A stretch of 64,000 bases of DNA. Source: Kistimonas asteriae (GTDB lineage Bacteria; Pseudomonadota; Gammaproteobacteria; Pseudomonadales; Endozoicomonadaceae). This document shows positions 18,193-27,621 of the stretch, one piece after another. The first letter of the stretch is position 1; each line of letters begins with the position of its first letter. The notes beneath the pieces were generated by a model that searched no databases, had not been told where the DNA came from, and worked only from the letters and a program-made list of their open reading frames with translations. The stretch spans positions 124,001 to 188,000 of the forward strand of contig NZ_JAEVHF010000004.1 in NCBI RefSeq assembly GCF_018263925.1, in the 5' to 3' direction. Both the position numbers and the translations under genes were made by a program.

Positions 18193-18348
18193 TGCGGCTT
18201 GTCACCGGTTTGTCAGCAAATGAGCCATTATCGTGATTTGTCAGTGCTTCTGCCATGGGTTTCTTGGATGACGCCAGTGTTGGCCGGATTGTGTCAATAG
18301 ACCCGTACTGGCGGGAAGGCTTATACTCCCCCGAACTAACCTGAATTG

Positions 18349-19563
18349 ATGAGTATCATGTCCCACGTCATCGACACTGATGTAGCTATTATCGGTGGCG
18401 GAATTGCTGGTTTATGGCTGTTCCGGCGCCTCAACGATATGGGCTACAAGGCCCTTCTCCTGGAAAACGCCACGCTGGGTGGTGGTCAGAGTATCAAATC
18501 ACAGGGGATTATCCACGGCGGTATTAAGTATGCGCTGTCGGGAAACCTGACCGAGGCATCAGAGTGTATTGCCGGCATGCCGGCCCGCTGGCGCGCCTGC
18601 CTGGACGGTGAGGGTGAAATTGATCTGAGTCGAGTACGCATTCTCTCTGATCATCAGTATATGTGGACGCCGGGTGGCCTGGGTTCACGGATGGCAACCT
18701 TCTTTGCCAGCAAAGCCCTGCGGGGGCGTGTTGATCCTGTCCCCAAGAGTGAGTTGCCGAAGGTTTTCACCGATCCAGGCTTCAAGGGGAAACTCTACAA
18801 ACTCAATGAAAGTGTGCTGGATATTGAAACGGTGGTCAGTGAACTGATCGCGGGTCTGGAAGATCGCACACTGAAAGTGGACTGGGGTCAGGACAGCGTG
18901 ATTCGCTTTGGCGAGAACGGTGACATTACCGCCATTGAATGCACAGCCGGTGGTGAAACCTATGAAATCCATGCCCGCCGTTTTGTCCTTACGGCCGGCG
19001 AAGGCACGGGGGATATTCTCCAGCGGTGGGGTGTCACATCGCCTGAAATGCAACTGCGTCCGTTGCATATGGTAATGATGAAGCATAAGCACCCTTATCC
19101 GCTTTATGCTCATTGTATCAGCACGGATATTGTGCCGCGCCTGACCGTGACCAGCCATCCGACGGATGATGACCAGTGGGTCTGGTATCTGGGTGGTGAT
19201 ATCGCGGAGTCCGGCGTCAAACGTGACAGTGACGAGCAGATTGCCCGCGCTAAAAAAGAAGTGGAAAAACTGCTGCCCTGGGTTGATTTCTCGGATGCCC
19301 AATGGGCAACCCTGCGGGTGAACCGGGCGGAGCCCAAACAGGGCAAGCTGCTGAGGCCCGATGCGGCCTACTGCAAATCGATTGGGAATGGTTTGGTCAC
19401 CTGGCCGACCAAGCTGGCGCTGGCGCCTAACCTGAGCGATGAAGTGGTTCGGGAGCTTAAGGGCGCGGGTATTGAGCCGTCTGGCAATCAGGCGTTCAGC
19501 CTGCCAGAGACACTGCCACGACCAGCCGTTACCGGCCCATTCTGGAGCGGTTATTTTGATTGA
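18349..19563 (+). CDS. FAD-dependent oxidoreductase (DAO family)
   Basis: An approximately 404-residue flavoprotein of the glycine oxidase/D-amino-acid oxidase superfamily. The N-terminal Rossmann motif is DVAIIGGGIAGLWLFRRL, and GGGQSIKSQGIIHGG follows as in DAO proteins. A conserved tail TWPTKLALAPNLSDEVV suggests an orthologue of the uncharacterised Pseudomonas PA4991 family. The substrate is unknown. The frame extends to TTG 18346; ATG 18349 and ATG 18358 are both possible, and none has a clear ribosome site. A TATACT -10-like hexamer lies at 18322-18327, giving a very short leader. It overlaps the next gene by 8 bases, so the two are translationally coupled. The same pair occurs beside waaA in Pseudomonas. 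Confidence 0.85.
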   Translation: MSIMSHVIDTDVAIIGGGIAGLWLFRRLNDMGYKALLLENATLGGGQSIKSQGIIHGGIKYALSGNLTEASECIAGMPARWRACLDGEGEIDLSRVRILSDHQYMWTPGGLGSRMATFFASKALRGRVDPVPKSELPKVFTDPGFKGKLYKLNESVLDIETVVSELIAGLEDRTLKVDWGQDSVIRFGENGDITAIECTAGGETYEIHARRFVLTAGEGTGDILQRWGVTSPEMQLRPLHMVMMKHKHPYPLYAHCISTDIVPRLTVTSHPTDDDQWVWYLGGDIAESGVKRDSDEQIARAKKEVEKLLPWVDFSDAQWATLRVNRAEPKQGKLLRPDAAYCKSIGNGLVTWPTKLALAPNLSDEVVRELKGAGIEPSGNQAFSLPETLPRPAVTGPFWSGYFD

Positions 19564-20359
19564 GCACCTGAGAAAACCGGTGGCCGACACCGGTGTGACG
19601 ATTTCACCGGTGGGTTTCGGTACGGTGAAACTGGGGCGTGATCAACAGGTCAAATACCCTGAGGCTTTCAGAATTCCTGATGACCGTGAAGCGGCGAGTC
19701 TTCTGGCACAGGCCAGGGATCTCGGTATCAATTTACTGGATACTGCACCGGCTTACGGTTCGAGTGAAGAGCGGCTGGGGCATCTGATTGCTGGCGACCG
19801 TGCCTCATGGGTGATCTGCACCAAAGTGGGGGAAGAGTTCGAAAATGGTGAATCCCGTTTCGATTTCACGCCGGAACATCTTCGCTTCAGCATAGAGCGC
19901 AGCCTGAAACGGTTGGGGACAGACTATCTGGATATGGTGCTGGTTCATTCCAGTGGCGACGATGTGGATATTATCCGTCGTTACGGCTGCCTTGAAGCGC
20001 TTGCTGACTTGAAGCGTGAAGGGCTGGTGCGAGCGTCTGGTATGTCTACCAAGACAGTGGAAGGCGGTATCCTTGCGTTAGAGCAGTCTGACTGTGCCAT
20101 GGTGACCTGGAACCTCAACGAGCAGGGCGAGCGTGCCGTGCTGGATTATGCCCGGGATCATGGCAAGGCCATCCTGGTGAAGAAAGCACTGGCCAGCGGC
20201 CATCTCTGCAGCGATGGTGAGGATCCGGTGCAGACCTGCATGGATTTTGTGTTCTCCCATGCCGGTGTGTCTGCTGCGGTTCTGGGAACCATTAATCCAG
20301 ACCATTTACGACATAATGTGCATGCCGTGCTGCAGGCGGTGGAGAAGAATGCTGCATGA
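19556..20359 (+). CDS. aldo/keto reductase
   Basis: A protein of about 267 residues with a TIM-barrel NADPH-dependent reductase fold. VGFGTVKLG starts strand 1, LLDTAPAYGSSEERLG carries the catalytic Asp and Tyr, VICTKVGEEF the Lys and LVHSSGDD the His of the AKR tetrad. AVLGTINPDHLRHNV is the C-terminal cofactor-loop region. The frame is open far into the preceding gene, but homology begins at about 19556. There a TTG has GGAG 8 bases upstream and the coding overlap with the oxidoreductase is only 8 bases, so TTG 19556 is chosen. The next gene starts within its stop (ATGA). Substrate unknown; it resembles the Pseudomonas PA4992 family. Confidence 0.86.
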   Translation: MIEHLRKPVADTGVTISPVGFGTVKLGRDQQVKYPEAFRIPDDREAASLLAQARDLGINLLDTAPAYGSSEERLGHLIAGDRASWVICTKVGEEFENGESRFDFTPEHLRFSIERSLKRLGTDYLDMVLVHSSGDDVDIIRRYGCLEALADLKREGLVRASGMSTKTVEGGILALEQSDCAMVTWNLNEQGERAVLDYARDHGKAILVKKALASGHLCSDGEDPVQTCMDFVFSHAGVSAAVLGTINPDHLRHNVHAVLQAVEKNAA

Positions 20360-21213
20360 GTGAAGGAATCATTTTGCGCAGGGAGGCTGCAACAGCATTT
20401 TCAACGCGCCAGGTAAAGCTGGTGCTCACTGCGGATGGTTATGATCTAAGGCCTTTTGGTGACCCACTGGCATTTAGTGAAATGGCTGCCATCCGTTCCA
20501 GAGGTACAGTGCCACCTGCCTTTCCTGATAGTAATGAGATATCCCTGGCGAATGTCGGCGTTTCAGTTCTGTTGAAAATACAAATCGATGGTAGCGACTA
20601 TCTAGTATTAGTGGCGCAGGATCGAGGGGGGGCAGGGCAGGTGTTAAAGCCGGTGTCCGGCTATGTCGAAACCTCGGAGCTGGATAACCCGTTTAGTACA
20701 GTGCTTCGGGAAATTTCAGAAGAGGTTCTGTTTAAGCAGGGGCCTGGCTATTTCCCGTTTTATTTTGACAGCCAGCCTGTGGGAAATCCTTATGAATTAC
20801 CCCAGCAGTCAGCGATTATGGAGCTCCAGCCGTCCAGCTGGCTGGCTGGTCAGCAGGGAGAGACGGTTTTTATTAATGGCCAGTCAGTTAGATTACCTGT
20901 TCATCTCTATGTTCACTGTCCTACGAATAGCATTCAGTTAGTTTATAGCCTGACGGTTGCACTGGAAGCATGGCCTGAGCAGGGATTTTTTGTGGAAGAT
21001 GAGAAAGAAGATGGTTTTCTTGTCAGCCGGTTAAGGCCAGAGCGGCGTTTTGTTCTTGCACAGTGTCAGGGTGAAAGGCTGATAGGTTATTTTCAGTTGG
21101 TTGATGGAAAACTTACCCGGTTTGATGGGAGTGGCTATCGTTTATCTGAATTTTTCGCGCCCAGGGAAAATCGGCTTTTTGTCACACAGCACGAGGGTGG
21201 AACGCTCATATAG
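20356..21213 (+). CDS. Nudix-like protein of unknown function
   Basis: A 285-residue soluble protein, third gene of the oxidoreductase operon, starting in the ATGA overlap. Residues around 96-124 resemble a Nudix box: KPVSGYVETSE then REISEEVLF. The canonical spacing is G-x5-E-x7-REUxEExGU. Here nine residues separate the first Glu from REISEEV and the conserved Gly is Leu, so the box is stretched and altered, although the metal-binding EE is kept. The fold context (strand LVLVAQDRGGAGQVLKPVSGY before the box) fits Nudix. It may be a divergent Nudix hydrolase or an inactive relative. Neighbouring redox enzymes give no firm substrate clue. Confidence 0.65.
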   Translation: MSEGIILRREAATAFSTRQVKLVLTADGYDLRPFGDPLAFSEMAAIRSRGTVPPAFPDSNEISLANVGVSVLLKIQIDGSDYLVLVAQDRGGAGQVLKPVSGYVETSELDNPFSTVLREISEEVLFKQGPGYFPFYFDSQPVGNPYELPQQSAIMELQPSSWLAGQQGETVFINGQSVRLPVHLYVHCPTNSIQLVYSLTVALEAWPEQGFFVEDEKEDGFLVSRLRPERRFVLAQCQGERLIGYFQLVDGKLTRFDGSGYRLSEFFAPRENRLFVTQHEGGTLI

Positions 21214-21233
21214 TGTGCCGGACGGTAGTTGCA

Positions 21234-21264
21234 TAATGGGTCGATGACAATCACCGACCCATTA
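21234..21264. terminator. hairpin between convergent Nudix-like gene and hldE
   Basis: TAATGGGTCG (21234-21243) and CGACCCATTA (21255-21264) form a perfect 10-bp stem with an 11-base loop in the 61-base convergent gap. There is no U-tract, so it is a candidate bidirectional 3'-end structure. Confidence 0.5.
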
Positions 21265-21274
21265 ATAGGCCTTA

Positions 21275-22717
21275 TCAGGCAGGTTCTTGCTCATTTTCCT
21301 TGCGGATTTTCTGAACAATTGCCGTTGTTGAGCAGTTTTCCAGGAAGTCCAGAACAGCAACTTCGCCGCCGTAGGCGGTGACAATGTCCGCACCAACGAC
21401 TTCGTTGATACCGTAATCGCCGCCTTTTACCAGTACATCAGGCTTCAGTTGTTCCAGCAGGGATTCCGGCGTGTCTTCGTCGAAGGAAACCACCCAGTCG
21501 ACCGCTTCCAGACCCGCCAGTACCGCCATGCGTCGCTCAACAGGGTTGATCGGACGCCCCTCCCCTTTCAGACGGGTTACCGATTCATCCCCATTAATGG
21601 CCAGCACAAGACGGTCACCAAGCTTCCGGGCCTGTTCCAGGTAGCCGACGTGACCGGCATGAATGATGTCAAAGCAGCCGTTGGTAAAGACGATCTGTTC
21701 ACCATGAGCGCGAGCATCTTCGACCGCGATCAACAGCTGCTCACGCGTCATGGCACCCCGTTCAGAGCCCTGGATGGCATTTACGGCGCGGCGCAGTTCC
21801 GGCAGGCTGACGGTGGCAGTGCCCAGCTTAGCCACCACAATGCCGGCGGCAATGTTGGCTAGCGCGGCTGCACGGGGCAGCGGTTCACCACTCGCCAGTG
21901 CGGCAGCCAGGGTGGCGATCACGGTGTCGCCTGCACCGGTGACATCAAACACTTCACGGGCGCGGGCCGGCAGGTGCAGTTCTTTTTCATCCGCACGCAG
22001 CAGGGTCATGCCATGTTCGCCGCGGGTAATCAGCAGGGCATCCAGCCTCAGCTCTTCGCGCAGCGCCTGGCCTTTGGCAACCAGCTCCTCTTCGGTGGAG
22101 CAGCTGCCGACAATCGCCTCGAACTCATGCAGGTTCGGGGTGATCACGGTGGCGCCACGGTAGCGGGTGAAGTCCTGTCCCTTGGGGTCTGCCAGTACGG
22201 GAATATTGCGCTTGCGGGCCAGTCGGATCAGTTCCTGGATGTCTTTCAGGGTGCCCTTGCCATAATCCGAAACGATCAGGGCGTCGGCATTGTCCAACAG
22301 CGCCGAGAGGCGATCAGGGATGGTGTCCACGTCGACGCCGGTGAACGCTTCCTCAAAATCCAGGCGGATCAGTTGCTGATGCTGGCTGATAACCCGTAGC
22401 TTGGTGATGGTCGGTGCATCTTTCAGGCGCACGAAGTCACAGTAGACGCCGGCTGCTTCCAGCCGGGTGGTCAGGGCGTCAGCGGCCTCATCATCGCCGG
22501 TGATGCCGAGCAGCCAGGCGGGAGCGCCCAGAGAGGTGACATTCAATGCGACGTTGCCGGCGCCGCCGGGACGGTCATCGCTGCCATTGACCCGGACGAC
22601 CGGAACCGGCGCCTCGGGGGAAATTCTGCGGGTGGGACCCTGCCAGTAACGGTCCAGCATGACATCGCCGACCACCACAACGCGGGCTTTGTCAAAGCGG
22701 GGCAAGCTTGGTTTCAT
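21275..22717 (-). CDS. hldE: bifunctional heptose 7-phosphate kinase / heptose 1-phosphate adenylyltransferase
   Basis: This protein of about 480 residues makes ADP-heptose precursors for the LPS inner core. The N-terminal PfkB/ribokinase domain shows [42 protein letters not shown] and [18 protein letters not shown] (catalytic Asp, anion hole). The C-terminal nucleotidyltransferase domain shows [17 protein letters not shown] with the HxGH motif near residue 356, then [16 protein letters not shown]. The frame opens at 22744, but family members begin at the Met corresponding to 22717 ([13 protein letters not shown]), preceded by GGA at suitable distance, so that start is chosen. It lies 52 bases downstream of msbA on the same strand, an LPS-assembly pair. 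Confidence 0.95.
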   Translation of the reverse strand: MKPSLPRFDKARVVVVGDVMLDRYWQGPTRRISPEAPVPVVRVNGSDDRPGGAGNVALNVTSLGAPAWLLGITGDDEAADALTTRLEAAGVYCDFVRLKDAPTITKLRVISQHQQLIRLDFEEAFTGVDVDTIPDRLSALLDNADALIVSDYGKGTLKDIQELIRLARKRNIPVLADPKGQDFTRYRGATVITPNLHEFEAIVGSCSTEEELVAKGQALREELRLDALLITRGEHGMTLLRADEKELHLPARAREVFDVTGAGDTVIATLAAALASGEPLPRAAALANIAAGIVVAKLGTATVSLPELRRAVNAIQGSERGAMTREQLLIAVEDARAHGEQIVFTNGCFDIIHAGHVGYLEQARKLGDRLVLAINGDESVTRLKGEGRPINPVERRMAVLAGLEAVDWVVSFDEDTPESLLEQLKPDVLVKGGDYGINEVVGADIVTAYGGEVAVLDFLENCSTTAIVQKIRKENEQEPA

Positions 22718-22769
22718 GGGTATCCGGGGTTTCCTGTCTGTCATTTCCGTTCAATGGTTGAGGTCTGTC

Positions 22770-24617
22770 TCAGGCTTCAACCAGGGTGACGGGTTCATTG
22801 TCCAGTGTTTGTTCCGCTTGTTCGCGGAACTGCATGCGATAGAGTCGCGCGTAGGCGCCGCCTTTGGCCAGCAACGCTGTATGGTTGCCGCTTTCCACGA
22901 TCTGCCCCTTGTCCATGACCAGGATAAGATCTGCATTCTCGATGGTGGACAGACGGTGAGCGATGACCAAGGTGGTGCGACCCTTCATCACTTCATCCAG
23001 CGCCGCCTGGATGTGGCGCTCGGACTCGGTATCCAGGGCGGATGTCGCTTCATCCAGAATCAGTACCGGCGCATCCTTCAGGATGGCGCGGGCAATCGCC
23101 AGGCGTTGGCGTTGGCCACCAGAGAGCAGTACGCCATTTTCGCCCACCAGGGTATGCAGACCATCCGGCAGGTTGTCCACAAATTCCATGGCATAGGCGG
23201 CTTTTGCGGCCAGGCGGATGTCTTCCTCATCCATATCCTGCAGGTCACCGTAGGCGATATTGCGGGCGATGGTGTCATTGAACAGCGTCACCTGCTGGGT
23301 CACCAGAGCGATATGACTACGCAGGTTACGCAGGGCGTATTCATCCAGTGGACGGCCGTCCAGCAGGATGTCGCCTTCCGTATGCCCGTAAAAACGGGGT
23401 AGCAGGTTGGCAAGGGTCGTCTTGCCGCTGCCGGAGCGGCCAACGAGGGCGACGGTCTGCCCCGGTTCAATGGTGACATTTACATTGGATAATGCAGGTC
23501 GGTCAGCGGTCGGGTAGGTGAATCCAAGGTTTCGGAATTCCAGCCGCCCCTCAACACGCTCGGTGGTGAATGTGCCGGTATCCGGTTCAGTGGGTTCATC
23601 CACCTGCTCGAAAATGTTCTGGGCAGCGGCAATACCCTTCTGGATATTGGCATTCACTTCACTGAGCTGGCGAATGGGTTTGGGCAGCAGGCCGGCAGCG
23701 GTAATAAAGGCGACCAGTTCACTGAACGATGTGTTGATCGCGCCGGAACTTTTCATGTACAGGATGATGTACATGAGTATGGACAACGCAGACAGTACCA
23801 GGAACTGCAGGGTAGGGGTGTGGATAGCCGACACCTTGACCAGCTTCAGGCCCTGGCCGGTATTGCGACAGCTGGCGCTTTTAAAGCGTTGCTGCTCGTA
23901 GGTTTCGCCACCAAAGCCCCGCACAACACGGTAGCCACTGATGGTTTCAGACGCAATATGGGTGACATCCCCCATGGATGTCTGCAGTTTTTTGCTGAGT
24001 TTGCGGAATTTTTTCCCGGTCAACCCAACAACAATCGCAATGATGGGGGCAACGGCAACAAAGACCATGGTCAGGCGCCAGTTGGTCCAGAACAGGAAGC
24101 CCAGCAGGGCGATGACCGTCATCCCTTCCCGGAAGACTACTTTGATAGCGTCAGTCGCCGCACCGGTGACCATATTGACGTTATAGATAATACGTGAAAT
24201 CAGGTGGCCGGAATTGTTGTTGTCAAAATAAGTATTGGGTAGTAGCACCAGTCGGTTAAACAGGGCAATCCGCAGATCGTTGACGATGCCCAGGGACACC
24301 TTGGCCAGAAAATAACTGCCAAGGAATGAGCCGATACCGCGGATGATACCGATAGACAGTACGCCGACTGGAACAAACCAGACCAGTGCACTTTTGTCAA
24401 AACTGCCCAGCAGGGGCAACATCACCGGATCGTGATCATTCACATCCAGCGCCCGGATAAAATAGTCCACCAGTTTCGGGAACATCGGCTGGCTGGCGGC
24501 AAACAGCATATAGCCGAAGATGCTCAGGGCAAAGATATGCCAGTAGGGGCGAACGTAGCCGAGCAGACGCAGGTAAACCCGCAGGCCCCCCTGATCATTT
24601 CGGATTGGGTCTGTCAT
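22770..24617 (-). CDS. msbA: lipid A export ATP-binding/permease protein MsbA
   Basis: A half-transporter of about 615 residues that flips lipid A-core across the inner membrane as a homodimer. The N-terminal six-helix domain begins YLRLLGYVRPYWHIFALSIF. The nucleotide-binding domain shows Walker A GRSGSGKTTLANLL (near residue 395), the Q-loop LVTQQVTLFND, signature LSGGQRQRLAIARA (near 498), Walker B VLILDEATSALD and the H-loop VIAHRLSTIENAD. Upstream residues of the open frame (to 24722) do not match the family. AAGG lies 9 bases before ATG 24617 (MTDPIRNDQGG), the preferred start. It is followed by hldE and is divergent from the WaaP-like kinase gene. Confidence 0.95.
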   Translation of the reverse strand: MTDPIRNDQGGLRVYLRLLGYVRPYWHIFALSIFGYMLFAASQPMFPKLVDYFIRALDVNDHDPVMLPLLGSFDKSALVWFVPVGVLSIGIIRGIGSFLGSYFLAKVSLGIVNDLRIALFNRLVLLPNTYFDNNNSGHLISRIIYNVNMVTGAATDAIKVVFREGMTVIALLGFLFWTNWRLTMVFVAVAPIIAIVVGLTGKKFRKLSKKLQTSMGDVTHIASETISGYRVVRGFGGETYEQQRFKSASCRNTGQGLKLVKVSAIHTPTLQFLVLSALSILMYIILYMKSSGAINTSFSELVAFITAAGLLPKPIRQLSEVNANIQKGIAAAQNIFEQVDEPTEPDTGTFTTERVEGRLEFRNLGFTYPTADRPALSNVNVTIEPGQTVALVGRSGSGKTTLANLLPRFYGHTEGDILLDGRPLDEYALRNLRSHIALVTQQVTLFNDTIARNIAYGDLQDMDEEDIRLAAKAAYAMEFVDNLPDGLHTLVGENGVLLSGGQRQRLAIARAILKDAPVLILDEATSALDTESERHIQAALDEVMKGRTTLVIAHRLSTIENADLILVMDKGQIVESGNHTALLAKGGAYARLYRMQFREQAEQTLDNEPVTLVEA

Positions 24618-24835
24618 ACATCGTGACCTTTTTTCGGTTGCTGCAGACCTTGCCTTGTCAGGATCTGCAGTCAGAAGATATGAAGGTTTTTGCATTGAGC
24701 CTGATACAGAATCGGGCAGCACAATCGCGCAATATTAACATAATCTTTCCAAGGTGGTGCCAGTCTAATAGAATTGCCGCCCCTTGGGGTCATAGTTATG
24801 GCCAGAAACTGATTGATACAGAGCCCGGAATTTGC

Positions 24836-25486
24836 ATGCGTACGCTGACAGCACAGGAGTACTCCGCCCTAAGGGATGGCGCCCGCGTCATTGAAGCGGA
24901 TGGATTTGGTGACAAAGTGCTGCTGCTGAACGACGGTTCATTCCTGAAACTGTTCCGGCGCAAGCGGTTACTGTCATCGGCACTGATATTTCCCTATTCG
25001 ACGCGATTTACCCTTAACGCGGGGTTGCTTGCCGAAAGGGGGATTCCCTCAGTCACGATTATCGATAATTATCGCATCCCCACTATCCGGCGGACGGCGG
25101 TGCATTACCAGCCGCTGCCCGGAGAAACGCTGCGTCATCTGCTGAAAGACGCGACGGGTGATTCGTCAGGATTAATGGGACAGCTGGGAACATTCATTGC
25201 CAGACTGCATGAGAAAGGCGTCTATTTTCGCTCCCTGCACTTGGGTAATGTGGTGCTGACCCCGGATCATGAACTGGGACTGATTGATATCGCAGATATG
25301 AGCTGTGGCCGGTTGTCATTGGGGCCACGGCGTGCATTACGCAACTTTCACCATCTGGCGCGTTCCAAGGTTGATATGGAACTGCTGGATTCTACCCTGA
25401 GAAAACGGTTGATTGAGGCCTACGGTGAGGCCTCTGGCCGGTCGGATGATTTTCAGGCGGCGCTAGGGAAAGTGCTGCAGGTCTGA
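24836..25486 (+). CDS. Kdo/WaaP-like lipopolysaccharide kinase family protein
   Basis: A protein of about 216 residues with a small protein-kinase-like fold. SFLKLFRRKRLL supplies the phosphate-loop/Lys region. LGTFIARLHEKGVYFRSLHLGNVVL matches the catalytic loop (H-L-G-N where eukaryotic kinases have HRDxxxxN), and LGLIDIADMS the metal-binding DFG-like segment. Such proteins (WaaP, KdkA, InaA-like) phosphorylate LPS core sugars. The position beside msbA and hldE supports an LPS role, as in the Pseudomonas core-LPS locus. The open frame extends to 24605 inside msbA, but ATG 24836 gives the family-like N-terminus. Its ribosome site is weak. The exact substrate (heptose or Kdo) is not determined. 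Confidence 0.8.
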   Translation: MRTLTAQEYSALRDGARVIEADGFGDKVLLLNDGSFLKLFRRKRLLSSALIFPYSTRFTLNAGLLAERGIPSVTIIDNYRIPTIRRTAVHYQPLPGETLRHLLKDATGDSSGLMGQLGTFIARLHEKGVYFRSLHLGNVVLTPDHELGLIDIADMSCGRLSLGPRRALRNFHHLARSKVDMELLDSTLRKRLIEAYGEASGRSDDFQAALGKVLQV

Positions 25487-25557
25487 CCGATGAACAGGTG
25501 ATTAACCGGTCAGATATAACAAAACAGACTATTTTTTTGAGAGCTTGAGGCATCATT

Positions 25558-27369
25558 GTGATTGAGAAGCTGAGAAATATCGCGATTATCGCGCACGTTG
25601 ACCACGGCAAGACAACCCTGGTCGACAAACTGCTGCAGCAGTCCGGCACCCTGGGTCGGAAGGATCAGGATGCCGAACGCATCATGGATTCCAACGACCA
25701 GGAACGGGAACGCGGCATCACTATCCTGGCCAAGAATACGGCGATCAACTGGCAGGATTACCATATCAATATTGTGGATACTCCAGGACACGCCGACTTC
25801 GGTGGTGAAGTCGAGCGGGTACTGTCCATGGTGGATTCCGTCCTGCTGCTGGTGGATGCCGTCGATGGCCCCATGCCGCAGACCCGCTTTGTGACCCAGA
25901 AAGCCTTTGAACAGGGCCTGAGCCCGATTGTTGTTATCAACAAGGTGGATCGTCCCGGCGCGCGTCCTGACTGGGTCATGGATCAGGTGTTTGACCTGTT
26001 CGACCGTCTGGGCGCTACCGATGAGCAGCTGGACTTCCCGGTGATTTATGCATCAGCACTGAACGGTATTGCTGGCAATGATCCGGACGAGATGGCTGAG
26101 GATATGACGCCATTGTTCGAAATGATTGTGGACAAGGTACCGGCACCTGATGTTAATCGGGATGGACCGTTCCAGATGCAGATCAGTGCGCTGGATTACA
26201 ATAGCTATGTCGGCATTATCGGTATCGGTCGTGTCAGTCGCGGTGTCGTGGGTACCAATACACCGGTACGCCTGATTGAGCGCGACGGAAAGGCGCGTAA
26301 CGCTCGTATTCTGAAAGTCATGGGGCACTTGGGGCTGGAGCGGGTTGATGTAGAGCAGGCCCGTGCCGGTGATATTATCTGCATCACCGGTATCGATAAC
26401 CTGAATATTTCCGATACCCTGTGCGACCCTGATCATCCTGACCAGATGACGCCGCTGACGGTTGATGAGCCTACCGTCAGCATGACCTTCCAGGTGAATG
26501 ATTCGCCATTTGCCGGTCAGGAAGGCAAGTTCGTCACATCACGCAATATCAAGGATCGTCTTGAGCGTGAACTACTGCACAACGTGGCGCTGCGTGTGGA
26601 GCAGGGCTCTGATGCAGACAAGTTTGTCGTGTCTGGTCGAGGCGAACTACACCTGTCGGTTCTGATTGAGACTATGCGCCGTGAAGGCTATGAAATGGGT
26701 GTGTCCCGCCCTGAAGTCGTGATCAGGGATATTGATGGTGTTGCCCATGAGCCTTTCGAACAGGTTGTAATCGATGTGGAAGACCAGCACCAGGGCTCCG
26801 TCATGGAAGAAATGGGGCTGCGTAAGGCTGAGCTGAAAAACATGGTGCCGGACGGTAAGGGTCGTACCCGCCTGGACTTCATCATGCCAGCCCGTGGCTT
26901 GATCGGTTTCCGTTCCCAGTTCATGACCATGACCTCTGGCAGCGGTATCCTGACCCACATCTTTGACCACTATGGTCCGGTCAAGGATGGCAAGGTTGCG
27001 CACCGTAAGAATGGTGTACTGGTTTCCATGGTTAAGGGTAAGGCACTGGGTTACGCGCTGTGGAACCTGCAGGAGCGTGGTCGTCTGTTCATTGGTCCGA
27101 ACGTTGAGGTCTATGAAGGCCAGATCATTGGTCTGCACAGCCGTGAAAACGATCTGACGGTGAACCCGACCAAGGCCAAGCAGCTGACCAACGTGCGGGC
27201 ATCCGGTACCGATGAAAACATCATGCTGACACCGCATATCCGTCATACGCTGGAGCAGGCGCTCGAGTTCATTGATGATGATGAGCTGGTTGAAGTCACA
27301 CCGGAATCCATCCGTTTGCGTAAGAAGAAACTGACAGAAGTAGAACGTCGTCGTTCTTCCAAGAAATAA
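25558..27369 (+). CDS. typA: ribosome-associated translational GTPase TypA/BipA
   Basis: A 603-residue translation-factor GTPase related to EF-G that binds the 70S ribosome and supports 50S assembly and growth under stress. The G motifs are intact: [10 protein letters not shown] (G1, residue 12 on), [12 protein letters not shown] (G2), VDTPGHADF (G3), [13 protein letters not shown] (G4) and SAL (G5). The C-terminal BipA-specific domain includes [17 protein letters not shown] and [17 protein letters not shown]. The start is GTG at 25558, with GAGG 7 bases upstream. Length is standard (about 605). It is monocistronic by appearance. Confidence 0.97.
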   Translation: MIEKLRNIAIIAHVDHGKTTLVDKLLQQSGTLGRKDQDAERIMDSNDQERERGITILAKNTAINWQDYHINIVDTPGHADFGGEVERVLSMVDSVLLLVDAVDGPMPQTRFVTQKAFEQGLSPIVVINKVDRPGARPDWVMDQVFDLFDRLGATDEQLDFPVIYASALNGIAGNDPDEMAEDMTPLFEMIVDKVPAPDVNRDGPFQMQISALDYNSYVGIIGIGRVSRGVVGTNTPVRLIERDGKARNARILKVMGHLGLERVDVEQARAGDIICITGIDNLNISDTLCDPDHPDQMTPLTVDEPTVSMTFQVNDSPFAGQEGKFVTSRNIKDRLERELLHNVALRVEQGSDADKFVVSGRGELHLSVLIETMRREGYEMGVSRPEVVIRDIDGVAHEPFEQVVIDVEDQHQGSVMEEMGLRKAELKNMVPDGKGRTRLDFIMPARGLIGFRSQFMTMTSGSGILTHIFDHYGPVKDGKVAHRKNGVLVSMVKGKALGYALWNLQERGRLFIGPNVEVYEGQIIGLHSRENDLTVNPTKAKQLTNVRASGTDENIMLTPHIRHTLEQALEFIDDDELVEVTPESIRLRKKKLTEVERRRSSKK

Positions 27370-27398
27370 GGGAATAGTCAGTCTGTCCTCTTTTTGAT

Positions 27399-27425
27399 TT
27401 ACCGCACGGATTAAGCGTGCGGTAA
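27399..27425 (+). terminator. hairpin after typA
   Basis: TTACCGCACG (27399-27408) pairs with CGTGCGGTAA (27416-27425), loop 7 bases, 30 bases past the typA stop. A T-run precedes rather than follows the stem, so on the plus strand it is U-tract-less. Confidence 0.45.
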
Positions 27426-27443
27426 TGACAGGATGTCTCTATG

Positions 27444-27477
27444 GACTGACAGCGAGTGAGAGCGCTTTCTGTCAGTC
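27444..27477. repeat. second hairpin in the typA-pip gap
   Basis: GACTGACAG (27444-27452) and CTGTCAGTC (27469-27477) are a perfect 9-bp inverted repeat with a 16-base loop, 18 bases after the previous hairpin. It may be an operator or part of a tandem 3' structure; nothing decides between them. Confidence 0.4.
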
Positions 27478-27621
27478 TGTAGCGGAGCAAAGGCCGTGTT
27501 TTTGCTGGCTTTATTCCCACTCTGAATAGGGTTAATGTTAGACACTGGTACTTTTAATCTGGCTGTTATGATCATTGTTCAGTGAGCTGACAGTTGCCTG
27601 TGTCATGACAAAGGATATCCG

